Shown piece by piece: positions 1 to 8,195 of a stretch of DNA of 64,000 nucleotides (its first letter is position 1; every line of letters begins with the position of its first letter). Origin of the DNA: DATAQC01 sp046263055 (GTDB lineage: Bacteria > Actinomycetota > Acidimicrobiia > Acidimicrobiales > AC-14); contig JBHELO010000073.1 in NCBI GenBank assembly GCA_046263055.1, positions 19,841 through 83,840 of the forward strand, written 5' to 3'. The notes beneath the pieces were generated by a model. The model searched no databases. It saw nothing but the letters and a program-made list of their open reading frames with translations, and was not told where the DNA came from. The translations under genes were made by a program, and so were the position numbers.

Positions 1-1350
1 CGCGACGGCGTGAAGTGGGCCGACGGGCGCCCCTTCACCGCCGACGACGTGACGTTCACGTTCGACTACTACGCGGCCCAGGTGACGCTCTCGCCCCCGA
101 TCATCATCCAGCCCCCCCAGGGCATTGCCAAGGTGCGGGCGGTCGATCCCACCACCGTGGAGATCACCCTCAAGAGCCCCCAGGTGACGTTCCCCGAGCA
201 GGTCGTGGGGGCGGTGCCCATCATCCCCAAGCAGGTGTGGGCCCCCATCAAGGACCCCGCCTCGGCCCAGGACCGCAAGGTGCTGGTGGGCACCGGCCCC
301 TACCGCCTGGCGTCCTACGACGGCGACGGCGGCGAGCTGCTCTACCTGGCCCGCGACGACTACTTCCTCGGCCCGCCCTACGTCCGCCGCATCGAGGAGC
401 GGGCCATTGACGACCAGTTCGCCGGCCTCCTCGCCAACAACACCGACATCGCCCGGGGGCAGGGTCTGCGGCCCGACACCATCGCCCCGTTCACCGCCGA
501 CAAGGGCTACGCCGTGGTGACCCAGTCGGGTTCCACCTCGTCGCCGCTGTACTGGAACATGGGTCGCGAGGGCCCGCTTTCCGACGTGCGATTTCGGCGG
601 GCGTGCGCCATGGCCATCGACCGCCGGGACCTCGTCACCCGCCTGGCCTCCGGTCGGGGCCTACCCGGGAACCCCGGCTTCCTGAGCCCCGCCAACCCCT
701 CCTACGTGCCCGTCCCCCAGTACGACTTCGACGTGGCTGGCGCCAACGCCCTGCTCGACGCGGCCGGCTACCGGCTGCCGCCGGGGGCCGGTGTCCGCCA
801 GGGGCCCAGGGGCCCCCTCAGCTTCGGGTTGCTCATGAGCAACGGGGATGCCGCCCTCTCCGAGCTCCTGGTGGCCGACTTCAAGCGGGTGGGGATCGAG
901 GTCAAGCCCAAGCTGGTCCAGATCGGGCCTCAGCTCTTCGGAGCCAAGTTGGTCGGCGACTTCGACATGGCCGTGCTCTTCTTCCCGGGTCCGGGTCCCG
1001 GAGGTCCCAGCGCCGACCCCGACATCCTCCGCCTGCTGTTCTCGTCCCGGTTGTCGGCAAGCCTCGAGGGTGCGGCCTCCTACGCCAACCCCACCTTCGA
1101 CGACCTGGCCGACCGCCAGCGGGAAACCTTCGACGACGCAGAGCGCAAGGCCCTGGTGGCTCAGATGCAGGCCATCCTCGCCGACGACCTCCCGATGCTG
1201 CCCCTCTTCTATCCGGAGGTGGCCATCGTCTACCGCACCAAGGTCCTCGACCAGTACTACTTCACGCCCGGTCAGTTCCCGGCCGAGTCCGACAACAAGC
1301 AGCTCTTCGTGACCGGCGCCAAGGCCGGTACGCAGATCCGGCACAGCTAG
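1..1350 (+). CDS. ABC transporter solute-binding protein, family 5 (5' end missing)
   Basis: Periplasmic or lipid-anchored binding component of a peptide/nickel/opine-type ABC importer (SBP_bac_5 family). The reading frame is open from the first base, so the signal peptide and N-terminal lobe lie outside the window; 449 residues remain. Family signatures are the KWADGRPFTADDV block at the start, the GTGPYRLASYD turn near residue 100 and the VRFRRACAMAIDRRDLV helix that is typical just after the middle of the protein. No permease or ATPase gene for this importer is inside the window; they may lie upstream. Substrate cannot be told from sequence. The next gene starts 15 nt downstream, so the two may be co-transcribed. 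Confidence 0.9.
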   Translation, partial: RDGVKWADGRPFTADDVTFTFDYYAAQVTLSPPIIIQPPQGIAKVRAVDPTTVEITLKSPQVTFPEQVVGAVPIIPKQVWAPIKDPASAQDRKVLVGTGPYRLASYDGDGGELLYLARDDYFLGPPYVRRIEERAIDDQFAGLLANNTDIARGQGLRPDTIAPFTADKGYAVVTQSGSTSSPLYWNMGREGPLSDVRFRRACAMAIDRRDLVTRLASGRGLPGNPGFLSPANPSYVPVPQYDFDVAGANALLDAAGYRLPPGAGVRQGPRGPLSFGLLMSNGDAALSELLVADFKRVGIEVKPKLVQIGPQLFGAKLVGDFDMAVLFFPGPGPGGPSADPDILRLLFSSRLSASLEGAASYANPTFDDLADRQRETFDDAERKALVAQMQAILADDLPMLPLFYPEVAIVYRTKVLDQYYFTPGQFPAESDNKQLFVTGAKAGTQIRHS

Positions 1351-1365
1351 GAAGGCGGTTTCCAC

Positions 1366-2148
1366 ATGGGTGTATTCGTTCGTTCCCCGGCCGCGACGGG
1401 GCCCGCCCCCGTGACCTCCCGCCGGGCCGCCGCCGTTCTCGCCGGTGCGCTGGTGGCGGCCGGCTGCGGCGGCAGCAGCCACTCGGTGAGCAGCGGCACC
1501 ACCACCTCCACGGCGGCGGCAGTCACCACCACCACGACGGTGCCCTCCACCGTGGATCCGGCCAAGGCCAACCAGGCCAAGGCCGCCATCCTCCAGCTGA
1601 ACGACCTCCCGGCCGGGTTCCAGGCGACGGACCCGACGGACGGCAGCGGCCTCCACATCGACAAGGTGTGGGCCGACATCACCAGCTGCCTCGGTCTGCC
1701 CGCCCCCGGCGGGACCTCCTCGGTGGAGGCGGCGTCCACGACGTTCACCCGGGGCATCGCCACCCAGGCCATGTCGGCGGTGGAGTACACGGCCACGCCG
1801 GCCGCCCCCACCGTGGGCACCGCCCTGAACGGCCCCAAGTCCCAGGACTGCCTGACGGGGGCCTTCACCACCGACCTCAAGGCCTCGGCTCCCTCGGGCG
1901 GGACGCCCGGCAAGGTGACGATCGCCCCTCTCGACGGCGTGCCCCAGGTGGGTGACAGCGTGTTCGCCCGGCGCATGACCGCGCCGATCGACCTGGGCGG
2001 GGGATTCGTCGTGCACATCGTGGAGGACATGGTGGTGGTGTTCAAGGGCACCACCATGGTGCGCATGCTGTTCCTCGACCCGGGCGGCGTCGGGTTCCCC
2101 CAAGACCTCGAGCACACTCTGATCCAGCAGGTGGTCAGCCGCTCCTGA
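1366..2148 (+). CDS. Putative lipoprotein, unknown function
   Basis: 260-residue exported protein. After a basic N-terminus there is a hydrophobic stretch ending in LVAAGCGG, a good lipobox, so the mature protein should be a lipoprotein anchored at Cys37 or so. A Ser/Thr-rich linker (about 40-60) leads into a globular region with two or three cysteines that may form disulphides. The start ATG is preceded by a GGAAGG-type ribosome binding site. It follows the solute-binding protein by 15 nt and may share its transcript. I do not recognise a named domain. Confidence 0.7.
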   Translation: MGVFVRSPAATGPAPVTSRRAAAVLAGALVAAGCGGSSHSVSSGTTTSTAAAVTTTTTVPSTVDPAKANQAKAAILQLNDLPAGFQATDPTDGSGLHIDKVWADITSCLGLPAPGGTSSVEAASTTFTRGIATQAMSAVEYTATPAAPTVGTALNGPKSQDCLTGAFTTDLKASAPSGGTPGKVTIAPLDGVPQVGDSVFARRMTAPIDLGGGFVVHIVEDMVVVFKGTTMVRMLFLDPGGVGFPQDLEHTLIQQVVSRS

Positions 2149-2166
2149 GGCTTAGGGTCAGCGACA

Positions 2167-2250
2167 GGACGACCTGCGCATCTCTGAGCCCCTACCGCCA
2201 GGTCGTCCATCCGAGTGCGCAGGTAGCTCCCCGGGCCCGCCAGGTCGTCC
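2167..2250. repeat. Inverted/direct 10-bp repeat family
   Basis: GGACGACCTG at 2167-2176 is the exact reverse complement of CAGGTCGTCC at 2199-2208, and the latter sequence recurs at 2241-2250. The spacing of 22 bp makes it a long-loop hairpin. It may be a terminator after the 1366-2148 gene or a protein site; the sequence alone does not decide. Confidence 0.4.
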
Positions 2251-2439
2251 CGCTCCCGGACCGCCTGCCCATTCAGCAGGCAACGGTGGGGCGTCCGCCT
2301 TCCGGTGCCAGCAGCGGGGCGACCAGGTGCTGGACGCCCAAACCCTTTCCTGGGCGCGCCGCTGATGGTGAGCCGACGGCCCGTGCCGAGCGAAACGAGA
2401 GGTCCTTCTCGGCCCCCCTGGCTTTGCCGAGGTCAGCCG

Positions 2440-2473
2440 CACCGAGGAGGCCGGAGGTTCGGCCTCCTCGGTG
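2440..2473 (-). terminator. Strong hairpin downstream of the choice-of-anchor P gene
   Basis: CACCGAGGAGGCC (2440-2452) pairs perfectly with GGCCTCCTCGGTG (2461-2473) around an 8-nt loop, giving a 13-bp GC-rich stem. It lies 49 bp beyond the stop codon of the minus-strand gene ending at 2522. There is no U-tract, which is common for terminators of high-GC bacteria. Confidence 0.6.
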
Positions 2474-2521
2474 ATGCAACCCGGTCCCGCTGGAACCGCA
2501 GGACGCGTCCCGCAGCCAGGC

Positions 2522-3715
2522 TCAGCCGGTCGTGGCGGCGTTGCAGCGGGCCAGGGCGGCGTCGAACTGGGAGTTGCCCTGGGCCCGGGCTGCCTCGACC
2601 TGGGCGATGGCGGCGGTGAGCTGGCTGCCGCTCAGCGTCTGGCGGAGCGAGGACTCCGCAGCGTCCAGCTGGGCGTTGAACGCAGCGCGCTGCTGGACGA
2701 GCTGGCCGCAGGTGCCGCCGGGCACGGTCGTCGTGGTGCTCGACGAGGTCGTGGTGGTAGGCCGGATCGTCGTGCTGGTGCTCGACGAGGTCGTGGTGGT
2801 GGGCCGGATCGTCGTGCTGGTGCTCGACGAGGTCGTGGTGGTGGGCCGGATCGTCGTGCTGGTCGTCGACGTGGAGGTGCTCGTCGACGTGGAGGTGCTC
2901 GTCGACGTGGAGGTGCTGGTGCTCGTCGAGGTGGAGGTGCTGGTGCTCGTCGAGGTGGAGGTGCTGGTGCTCGTGGAGGTGGTGGCGGTCACGCCGCACG
3001 TGACCTGGCCGATGTAGAGGTCACCCTTGGCGGTGGGCCCGTGCAGGATCTCGTGGGCGGCGGTCACCGTGATCGAGCCGTCCGGGTTGATGGTCTGCTC
3101 GTTGAAGACCCAGGTGAACGTCTCGGTGTCGGTGGCGCTCAACGTGAAGCTGCCGTTGATGGTGGTGTTGGGCGCCGGGTTGGTCGGGATGTCGACCGTG
3201 GTGGTGGGGTTCTGGTTGGCGTCGGTGGCCGTCACCAGCTTGCCGTTGGTGACCGTGGTTGACCCGCTCACACCGCTCTGGTTGGCGGTGCAGGTGCTCG
3301 ACAGGCTGTCAGCGGTGAACTGCTCGCCGTTGGCGTTGCTGATGTTGTTGAGCATGGCCGAACTGGTCACCGAACCGTTGGGCCCGAGCGTCCCCTGGGT
3401 GCTCACGGTGACCGTGCCCGACTCGAAGAAGGTGGCCGGCCCCGCCGAGACCGTCTCCGACGGGTCGGTGGCGGTGATGGGCGTGGCCGATCCCCCCGGC
3501 GGCAGGGTCACCGTGGGCTTGGGCCCGTACGGCGACTGGGCGCCGCCGAAGAGGGTCAGGTTCTGCATTGACACCCCGAAAGCGCTCCCGGTGACAGCCG
3601 TCACGTCGGCACCCGAGGAACCCCCGAGCAGGGCCCACGTGGAGGCACCGAGGGCCACCACGAGGACGATGGCCAACCTGCGCCGTTCAGCGACTAGAGG
3701 ACCGCGTCCCACCAT
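2522..3715 (-). CDS. Exported choice-of-anchor P-like protein with Ser/Thr repeat tail
   Basis: 397 residues. I start at the ATG at 3715 rather than the upstream in-frame ATG at 3742 because AGAAGGAG lies at ideal spacing before it. A basic N-terminus and a hydrophobic segment (about residues 10-30) form a signal peptide. The next part, with SAFGVSMQNLTLFGG and a PTVTLPPGG segment, resembles actinobacterial choice-of-anchor P family surface proteins. Around 230-330 comes a low-complexity tract of alternating Ser-Thr and three 14-residue units around TTIRPTTTTSSSTS. The C-terminal 70 residues form a helical cysteine-containing domain (CGQLVQQRAAF to the end). Probably a glycosylated surface or secreted protein. 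No sortase motif was seen. Confidence 0.7.
   Translation of the reverse strand: MVGRGPLVAERRRLAIVLVVALGASTWALLGGSSGADVTAVTGSAFGVSMQNLTLFGGAQSPYGPKPTVTLPPGGSATPITATDPSETVSAGPATFFESGTVTVSTQGTLGPNGSVTSSAMLNNISNANGEQFTADSLSSTCTANQSGVSGSTTVTNGKLVTATDANQNPTTTVDIPTNPAPNTTINGSFTLSATDTETFTWVFNEQTINPDGSITVTAAHEILHGPTAKGDLYIGQVTCGVTATTSTSTSTSTSTSTSTSTSTSTSTSTSTSTSTSTSTSTSTTSTTIRPTTTTSSSTSTTIRPTTTTSSSTSTTIRPTTTTSSSTTTTVPGGTCGQLVQQRAAFNAQLDAAESSLRQTLSGSQLTAAIAQVEAARAQGNSQFDAALARCNAATTG
2725..2985 (-). repeat. Minisatellite coding for the Ser/Thr linker
   Basis: A 42-bp unit repeats about three times between 2725 and 2865 (GCCGGATC recurs at 2761, 2803 and 2845). It is followed by a shorter-period tract of TCGACGTGGAGGTGC-like units to about 2985. 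It encodes the Ser/Thr-rich linker of the surface protein and is a likely site of copy-number variation between strains. Confidence 0.75.
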
Positions 3716-3849
3716 GTTGCCACTCCTTCTGGACCGAGTCATTGCAGGGCGTTCCCGTCATCGAACAGGGGCAAACGCGAGGTCGCGCGCCACGACGCCA
3801 ACGGCAGTCTCCCATGAAAATGCGGGTAACGACAAGTGACGTCCGTCGC

Positions 3850-4410
3850 TCACCCCGAAAGGTCCTGGAAGGACGTGGCCGGGAACCTCTCGGTGATGAC
3901 CATGATGGGCCGGCCGGAGGCGAAGATCCGGTACGTCCGGGAGACCACCTCGGCGGCGGGCTCGATGCCGAACTGGGCCGCGCACTCCCCGGCCGGCTCC
4001 CGGTCGGCCCGCAGGATCTCCCGGAACGTCTCCGTCCGGCGTTGGGACAGGAGGGTGCCGACGGGCGTGTCGGTGGTGAGCAGGCCGTCGAGGATGGCCG
4101 GGTCCACCCGGTCGACGGCCACCGCGACCTCGGCGTAGACGAGGCTCCGCTTGCTTTGCCGGCCCCGCAGCACCACCCGGCGCCGCAGGACACGGGCGTC
4201 GGGCGCCAGCTCGAGCGGCGCGTCGGCGCCGACCGTCGCGTCGTACTTCTGGAACAACTTGACCACTTCGATCGGCTCGTCGGCATAGGCCTCGAGCATG
4301 GGGGTGACGGTGCCGTCCGTGCCGACCAGTATTCGCTGGAACCGGGTCAGGAACGGCGGCTCGGCCAGAGGGGCCATCGGGGTGACCGTACCCGCTCCCG
4401 ACCCCGCCAT
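3850..4410 (-). CDS. Chorismate lyase-like protein (DUF98/chorismate--pyruvate lyase family)
   Basis: 186 residues, the usual size for this family. The block LTRFQRILVGTDGTVTPMLE is the family hallmark, followed by YADEPIEVVKL and by paired strands RVLRRRVVLRG and SLVYAEVAVAV. Characterised members cleave chorismate to 4-hydroxybenzoate and pyruvate; mycobacterial Rv2949c feeds 4-hydroxybenzoate into phenolic glycolipids. The ATG at 4410 is used; a second ATG at 4377 is possible, and neither has a strong ribosome binding site. It is a monocistronic-looking gene 62 bp downstream of the small exported protein gene. Whether its product feeds the aryl-CoA ligase at 31.3 kb is only a guess. Confidence 0.75.
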   Translation of the reverse strand: MAGSGAGTVTPMAPLAEPPFLTRFQRILVGTDGTVTPMLEAYADEPIEVVKLFQKYDATVGADAPLELAPDARVLRRRVVLRGRQSKRSLVYAEVAVAVDRVDPAILDGLLTTDTPVGTLLSQRRTETFREILRADREPAGECAAQFGIEPAAEVVSRTYRIFASGRPIMVITERFPATSFQDLSG

Positions 4411-4472
4411 AGATCCGGGTCCGGTAAGGCGCCCTGGCCTTATATGTCCCGGCCGATAGCGGACGGCCACGA

Positions 4473-4910
4473 TCAGGAGGCCGGTGACATCCCCCAGGCG
4501 TCGGTCACGTCGAGCGAGAGCGGGATGGCCACCGGGTCCTTGCCGGGCACGGTGACGATCACCTGGCCGGCCCATTTGCTGCCCATCTCGAAGGTCAGGC
4601 GCATCTCGTACGTGCCGGGGGCGACCTCCCGCCCGGTGTCGGTGACGGCCATGGCCGACATCCCGAGCATGTACGAGTTGATGCACACGTGGGCGCCGGT
4701 CACCGCCTGTCCCCCGGTGCGGGTGATGTGCAAGCGGTAGGAGCTGACGTCGGTTCGCGGCGGCTGGTCCCACTGCACCGCGTAGCTCGTGTCCGCGTGC
4801 ACCCGCTGGGCGCAGCTCTTGGCGGCGGCGGCGCTGAAGCGGCTCAGGGCGGGCACGAAGCTGGCCAGGGCCAGGGCCGCCACCACGCCGAGCCGCCAAC
4901 ACCACCTCAT
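4473..4910 (-). CDS. Exported protein with YtkA/FixH-like beta-sandwich
   Basis: 145 residues from the ATG at 4910, chosen over the upstream ATG at 4946 because it gives a clean signal peptide (MRWCWRLGVVAALALASF) and is preceded by GAGGGCGGA. The mature part has the alternating pattern of YtkA-like domains: a GAHVCINSYMLGMSAMA segment, then a GTYEMRLTFEMGSKWAGQVI segment that recalls the M-G-W motif of that family. Four cysteines are present. It begins 7 bp after the ABC permease stop codon and probably belongs to that operon. Function unknown; some YtkA-like proteins handle copper. Confidence 0.6.
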   Translation of the reverse strand: MRWCWRLGVVAALALASFVPALSRFSAAAAKSCAQRVHADTSYAVQWDQPPRTDVSSYRLHITRTGGQAVTGAHVCINSYMLGMSAMAVTDTGREVAPGTYEMRLTFEMGSKWAGQVIVTVPGKDPVAIPLSLDVTDAWGMSPAS

Positions 4911-4917
4911 TCCGCCC

Positions 4918-5790
4918 TCAAAATAGCACCCGGCGCCGGAATCCACGGATGCCCAGAAAGCCGAACACCACGGCGGAGCCGGCCAGCGCGCCGTACACGG
5001 CCACGAGTGGCATGTGCTCCACCCCGGTGCCCGTGAAGAGGGCGGCCCGCAGGCCCTCGCTCATGTAGACGATGGGGTTCACCAGCACCAGCCACTTGAG
5101 CCACGGCACCGGGTTGAGGGAGCCCCAGGTGTAGAAGATGGCCCCCCCGAAGGCCAGGGGCAGGGCGAGGGTGCCCGACAGCATGGGCACCGACGACGGC
5201 TTCAGGAGGGTGCCCATGGTCAGCCCGAGGGCGGCCGAGGTGATGCACGCCAACGGCGTCAAGGTGAGCAGCACCGGCCAGTTGATGAGGAGGTAGACGG
5301 GGGTGGCGGGCAGGAAGGCGGCCACGGGGAACACCACCATGGCGCCGAACAGGGCGAGGACGGCCCCGAACACGATCTTCTCGGCGGCCACCGAGGTGAC
5401 GGACGTGGGGGCCAGCATGCGGCCCTCGAGCTCGTTGGTCACGTCGATCTCCCGGGCCAGGGGGACGGCCACCCGGAAGATCCCCTGGAAGGCCATGGCC
5501 TGGGCGATGAGGCCGGCCATCAGGAGGCTGGCGAAGCGGGACGCCCCGGCCTCGGTGCCGCCGCCCATGCCCTGCCCGATCCGGGGCAGCAGGTAGGTGA
5601 ACACGAAGACGAGCAACAGGGGCTGGGTGACGGTGTTGTGCAGGAACTCCCACAGCGACTTGTCGAGCACCGTCAGGTCGCGCAGCAACAGGCCCCGCCA
5701 CACCGCCCACCCGCCGGGACGGGGCCGGGGCTCGGCGGCCAGCGCCAGGGGCTCCTCGCCGACGGTGGCGGTAGCGGGGGCGGTAGTCAT
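4918..5790 (-). CDS. ABC-2 type transporter permease
   Basis: 290 residues with six hydrophobic segments after a roughly 30-residue cytoplasmic N-terminus. The ELEGRMLAPTSVTSVAAEKI region corresponds to the conserved cytoplasmic loop of DrrB/NodJ-type exporters, and VNPIVYMSEGLRAALF is the C-terminal family block. The start overlaps the stop of the ATPase gene by 4 nt (ATGA at 5787-5790), so the two are translationally coupled and should form one exporter. Substrate unknown; daunorubicin-resistance-type drug or lipid export is typical of the family. Confidence 0.9.
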   Translation of the reverse strand: MTTAPATATVGEEPLALAAEPRPRPGGWAVWRGLLLRDLTVLDKSLWEFLHNTVTQPLLLVFVFTYLLPRIGQGMGGGTEAGASRFASLLMAGLIAQAMAFQGIFRVAVPLAREIDVTNELEGRMLAPTSVTSVAAEKIVFGAVLALFGAMVVFPVAAFLPATPVYLLINWPVLLTLTPLACITSAALGLTMGTLLKPSSVPMLSGTLALPLAFGGAIFYTWGSLNPVPWLKWLVLVNPIVYMSEGLRAALFTGTGVEHMPLVAVYGALAGSAVVFGFLGIRGFRRRVLF

Positions 5791-6812
5791 TCCCGGAGCT
5801 CCTTGCCGGTGAGGGAGATGAACACCCTCTCCAGGGTGGCCTCCTCCATGGAGAACGACCGCAGTGAGAACCCGTCGCCGTTGGCCATGGCCACCACCCT
5901 GGCCACCGCCCCGTCGGCGTCGTCCATGTGGATGCGCAGCTCGCTGTCGGACGGGATGACGTCGAGGACGCCGGGCACGGCGCGGATGGCGTCGGCCAGG
6001 CGGTCCAGGTCCCCCTCCACGCACAGGGCCACCGACCACGCCCCGCCCAGCGACCGCCGGAGCCGCTCGGGCGTGTCGAGGGCGAGCAGCCGGCCGCGGT
6101 CCATGATGGCCACCCGCTGGGCCAGCCGGTCGGCCTCCTCCATGTAGTGGGTCGTGAGCAGGATGGTCTGGCCGCCGGCGTGCAGGTCCCCCAGGATCTC
6201 CCAGAGGGCCAGGCGGCTCTGGGGGTCCAGCCCGGCGGTGGGCTCGTCCAGGAAGACCACCGCCGGGCGGGGCAGGAAGGCCCGGGCCAGCATCACCCGC
6301 CGGGCCATGCCGCCGGAGAGGGCGCCGATAGCGGTCGTGGCCCGGCCGGTGAGGCGGAAGCGCTCCAGCAGCTCGTCGGCCGCCGTCCGGGCCGCCCGGT
6401 GGCGGAAGCCGAAGTAGCGGGCGTGGAAGTACAGGTTCTCCCAGACGTTGAGGCTGCGGTCGAGGGTGTTGGCCTGGGCCACGACGCCCACCGCCGCCTT
6501 GGCCGCCCCCGGCTCGGCGGCCACGTCCACCCCGTTCACGGTGGCCGTACCCGACGTGGGCACCACCCGGGCCGTGAGCATCCCGACGGTGGTGGTCTTG
6601 CCCGCCCCGTTGGGCCCGAGGAGGGCGAAGATCTCGCCCTTGCGAACGGCCAGGTCCAGGTGGTCGACGGCCGTGCGGCCTCCCCCGTAGACCTTGGTGA
6701 GGGCGGTGGTGACGATGACGTTGTCGTCGGCGCCCGGCTCCGCTTCGGCCCGCGCCTCGCGGTCCGGTGCGGTGGTGCCCGCCGCCGCAGAACTGCGGCT
6801 CATGGCCAGCAT
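5787..6812 (-). CDS. ABC transporter ATP-binding protein, DrrA type
   Basis: 341 residues. Walker A is GPNGAGKTTT, the signature is ALSGGMARR (a drift from LSGGQ), Walker B is AVVFLDEPTAGLDP and the H-loop is TTHYMEEADRL. The roughly 85-residue C-terminal extension after LDTPERLRRSL matches the DrrA-type regulatory domain. The ATG at 6812 is only 2 nt from GAAGGA, so the second ATG at 6803 may be the real start. It pairs with the permease downstream and is the likely motor of an exporter. Confidence 0.92.
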   Translation of the reverse strand: MLAMSRSSAAAGTTAPDREARAEAEPGADDNVIVTTALTKVYGGGRTAVDHLDLAVRKGEIFALLGPNGAGKTTTVGMLTARVVPTSGTATVNGVDVAAEPGAAKAAVGVVAQANTLDRSLNVWENLYFHARYFGFRHRAARTAADELLERFRLTGRATTAIGALSGGMARRVMLARAFLPRPAVVFLDEPTAGLDPQSRLALWEILGDLHAGGQTILLTTHYMEEADRLAQRVAIMDRGRLLALDTPERLRRSLGGAWSVALCVEGDLDRLADAIRAVPGVLDVIPSDSELRIHMDDADGAVARVVAMANGDGFSLRSFSMEEATLERVFISLTGKELRE

Positions 6813-6849
6813 TGTCCTTCAGATCGGGCCACGAGTGTCAAACAACCTC

Positions 6850-8151
6850 TCACGGCGAGAGTCGCCGGGGGCCGCGGGGAAGGAACGTGACCTCCCGGAC
6901 ATCGCCCACCCCGAGCAGGCACATCAGCATACGGGTCAGGCCCAGCCCGAACCCGCCGTGGGGCGGGCAGCCGTGGCGGAAGAAGTCCAGGTAGGGCCGG
7001 ATGGCATCCACGCGGGCCGGGGTCTCCGAGGCCTGGGCCACCAGCCGGTCGTAGCGGTGCTCGCGCTGGGCGCCGGTGGTCACCTCCAGCCCGCTCCACA
7101 GCAGGTCGAAGCTCCGGGTCAGCTCCGACCCCTCCTGGAGCCGCATGTGGTAGAAGGGCCGGACGGCGCGGGGATAGTCGGTCACGAACACCAGGTGGTG
7201 GCCGTGCTCGGCGGCCACGTGGAGGCCCACCAGGCGCTCGCCCTCGGCGTCCAGGTCGCCCACGGCCGCCGCCGACTGGTGCCCGGCGGACGCCACCACC
7301 GCCTGGGCCTCGGCCATGGTCATGCGGGGGAAGGGCACGTCGGGCACCACCACCTCCCGCCCGAAGAGCCGCTCCACGTCCTTGCCGTGGGCCGCCGCCA
7401 CCGCCGCCACCACGGAGGCCAGCCACCGCTCCTCGATGGCCATGACGTCGTCGTGGGAGGAGATCCAGGCGACCTCCACGTCCACGCTGGTGAACTCGGT
7501 GTCGTGGCGGGCGGTGACGAGGGGGTTGGCCCGGAAGACGGGGCCGATCTCGAAGACCTGGTCGAACCCCGCGCACATCGCCATCTGCTTGTAGAACTGG
7601 GGGGACTGGGCCAGGTAGGCCTGGCGCTCGAAGTACCCCACCGTGAACAGCTCCCGCCCGGACTGGTTGGGGACGGCCCGCAGCTTCGGGGAGTGGACCT
7701 CCACGAACCCGTGGTCGGCCCACCACTCCCGCATGGCCCGCTCCGCCGTGGTCTGGACCTCGAAGATCAGGCGGTTGCGGGGCCGGCGGAGGTCCACGTG
7801 GCGCCAGTCCAGGCGGGCCTCGAGCGGCGACGTGGCGTCCACCGGCGGCCGGTCGACAGCGGGCCCCACCACGCGAAGCTCCTCCAGCACGATCTGCACG
7901 GGCACGCTCGCCCGGCCGGCTGCGGCCACCACCCTGCCGGTGGCCTCCACCGCCGACTCGGGCGTCAGCCCGGCCAGGTCGGCGGCCGCCACGCCCTCGG
8001 GGTCCACCAGGTCCACGCTGCCCGTGTGGTCCCGAAGGGTCATGCGTCCCGGAACCTGCGACCCGTCCCGCGGGACGGCTGCGGCCCACCCGCACAGCCG
8101 GACGGGGCCGCCCGCCATGGCGCCGAGGTCCCGGACCAGGGTGCGCTCCAC
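6850..8151 (-). CDS. aspS: Aspartate--tRNA ligase, archaeal/non-discriminating type (Asp/Asn)
   Basis: 433 residues. An N-terminal OB-fold (about 10-100, LCGWAAAVPRDG to VQIVLEELRVV) is followed by a class II catalytic core. Motif 2 is in the FEIGPVFRANPLVTARHDTEFTS region and motif 3 is GGFGLGLTRMLMCLLG. The short length and lack of the bacterial GAD insertion place it with the archaeal-type enzymes, which often charge both tRNA-Asp and tRNA-Asn. That use would need GatCAB, which is not in this window. The GTG at 8151 is chosen because it gives the canonical short lead (VERTLVRDLG). Cytoplasmic, essential. Confidence 0.88.
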   Translation of the reverse strand: MERTLVRDLGAMAGGPVRLCGWAAAVPRDGSQVPGRMTLRDHTGSVDLVDPEGVAAADLAGLTPESAVEATGRVVAAAGRASVPVQIVLEELRVVGPAVDRPPVDATSPLEARLDWRHVDLRRPRNRLIFEVQTTAERAMREWWADHGFVEVHSPKLRAVPNQSGRELFTVGYFERQAYLAQSPQFYKQMAMCAGFDQVFEIGPVFRANPLVTARHDTEFTSVDVEVAWISSHDDVMAIEERWLASVVAAVAAAHGKDVERLFGREVVVPDVPFPRMTMAEAQAVVASAGHQSAAAVGDLDAEGERLVGLHVAAEHGHHLVFVTDYPRAVRPFYHMRLQEGSELTRSFDLLWSGLEVTTGAQREHRYDRLVAQASETPARVDAIRPYLDFFRHGCPPHGGFGLGLTRMLMCLLGVGDVREVTFLPRGPRRLSP

Positions 8152-8195
8152 CCGCCGACCGTACCGGCCCGTGAGCGGGCCGGCGGCGGCTCGTC

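Larger units (their letters stand above)
2149..2521. other. Convergent intergenic region with inverted repeats
   Basis: This 373-bp gap lies between two convergent genes. No credible gene was seen in either strand. It contains an inverted repeat (2167-2208) and a strong hairpin (2440-2473), listed separately, which could stop transcription from both sides. Confidence 0.5.
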
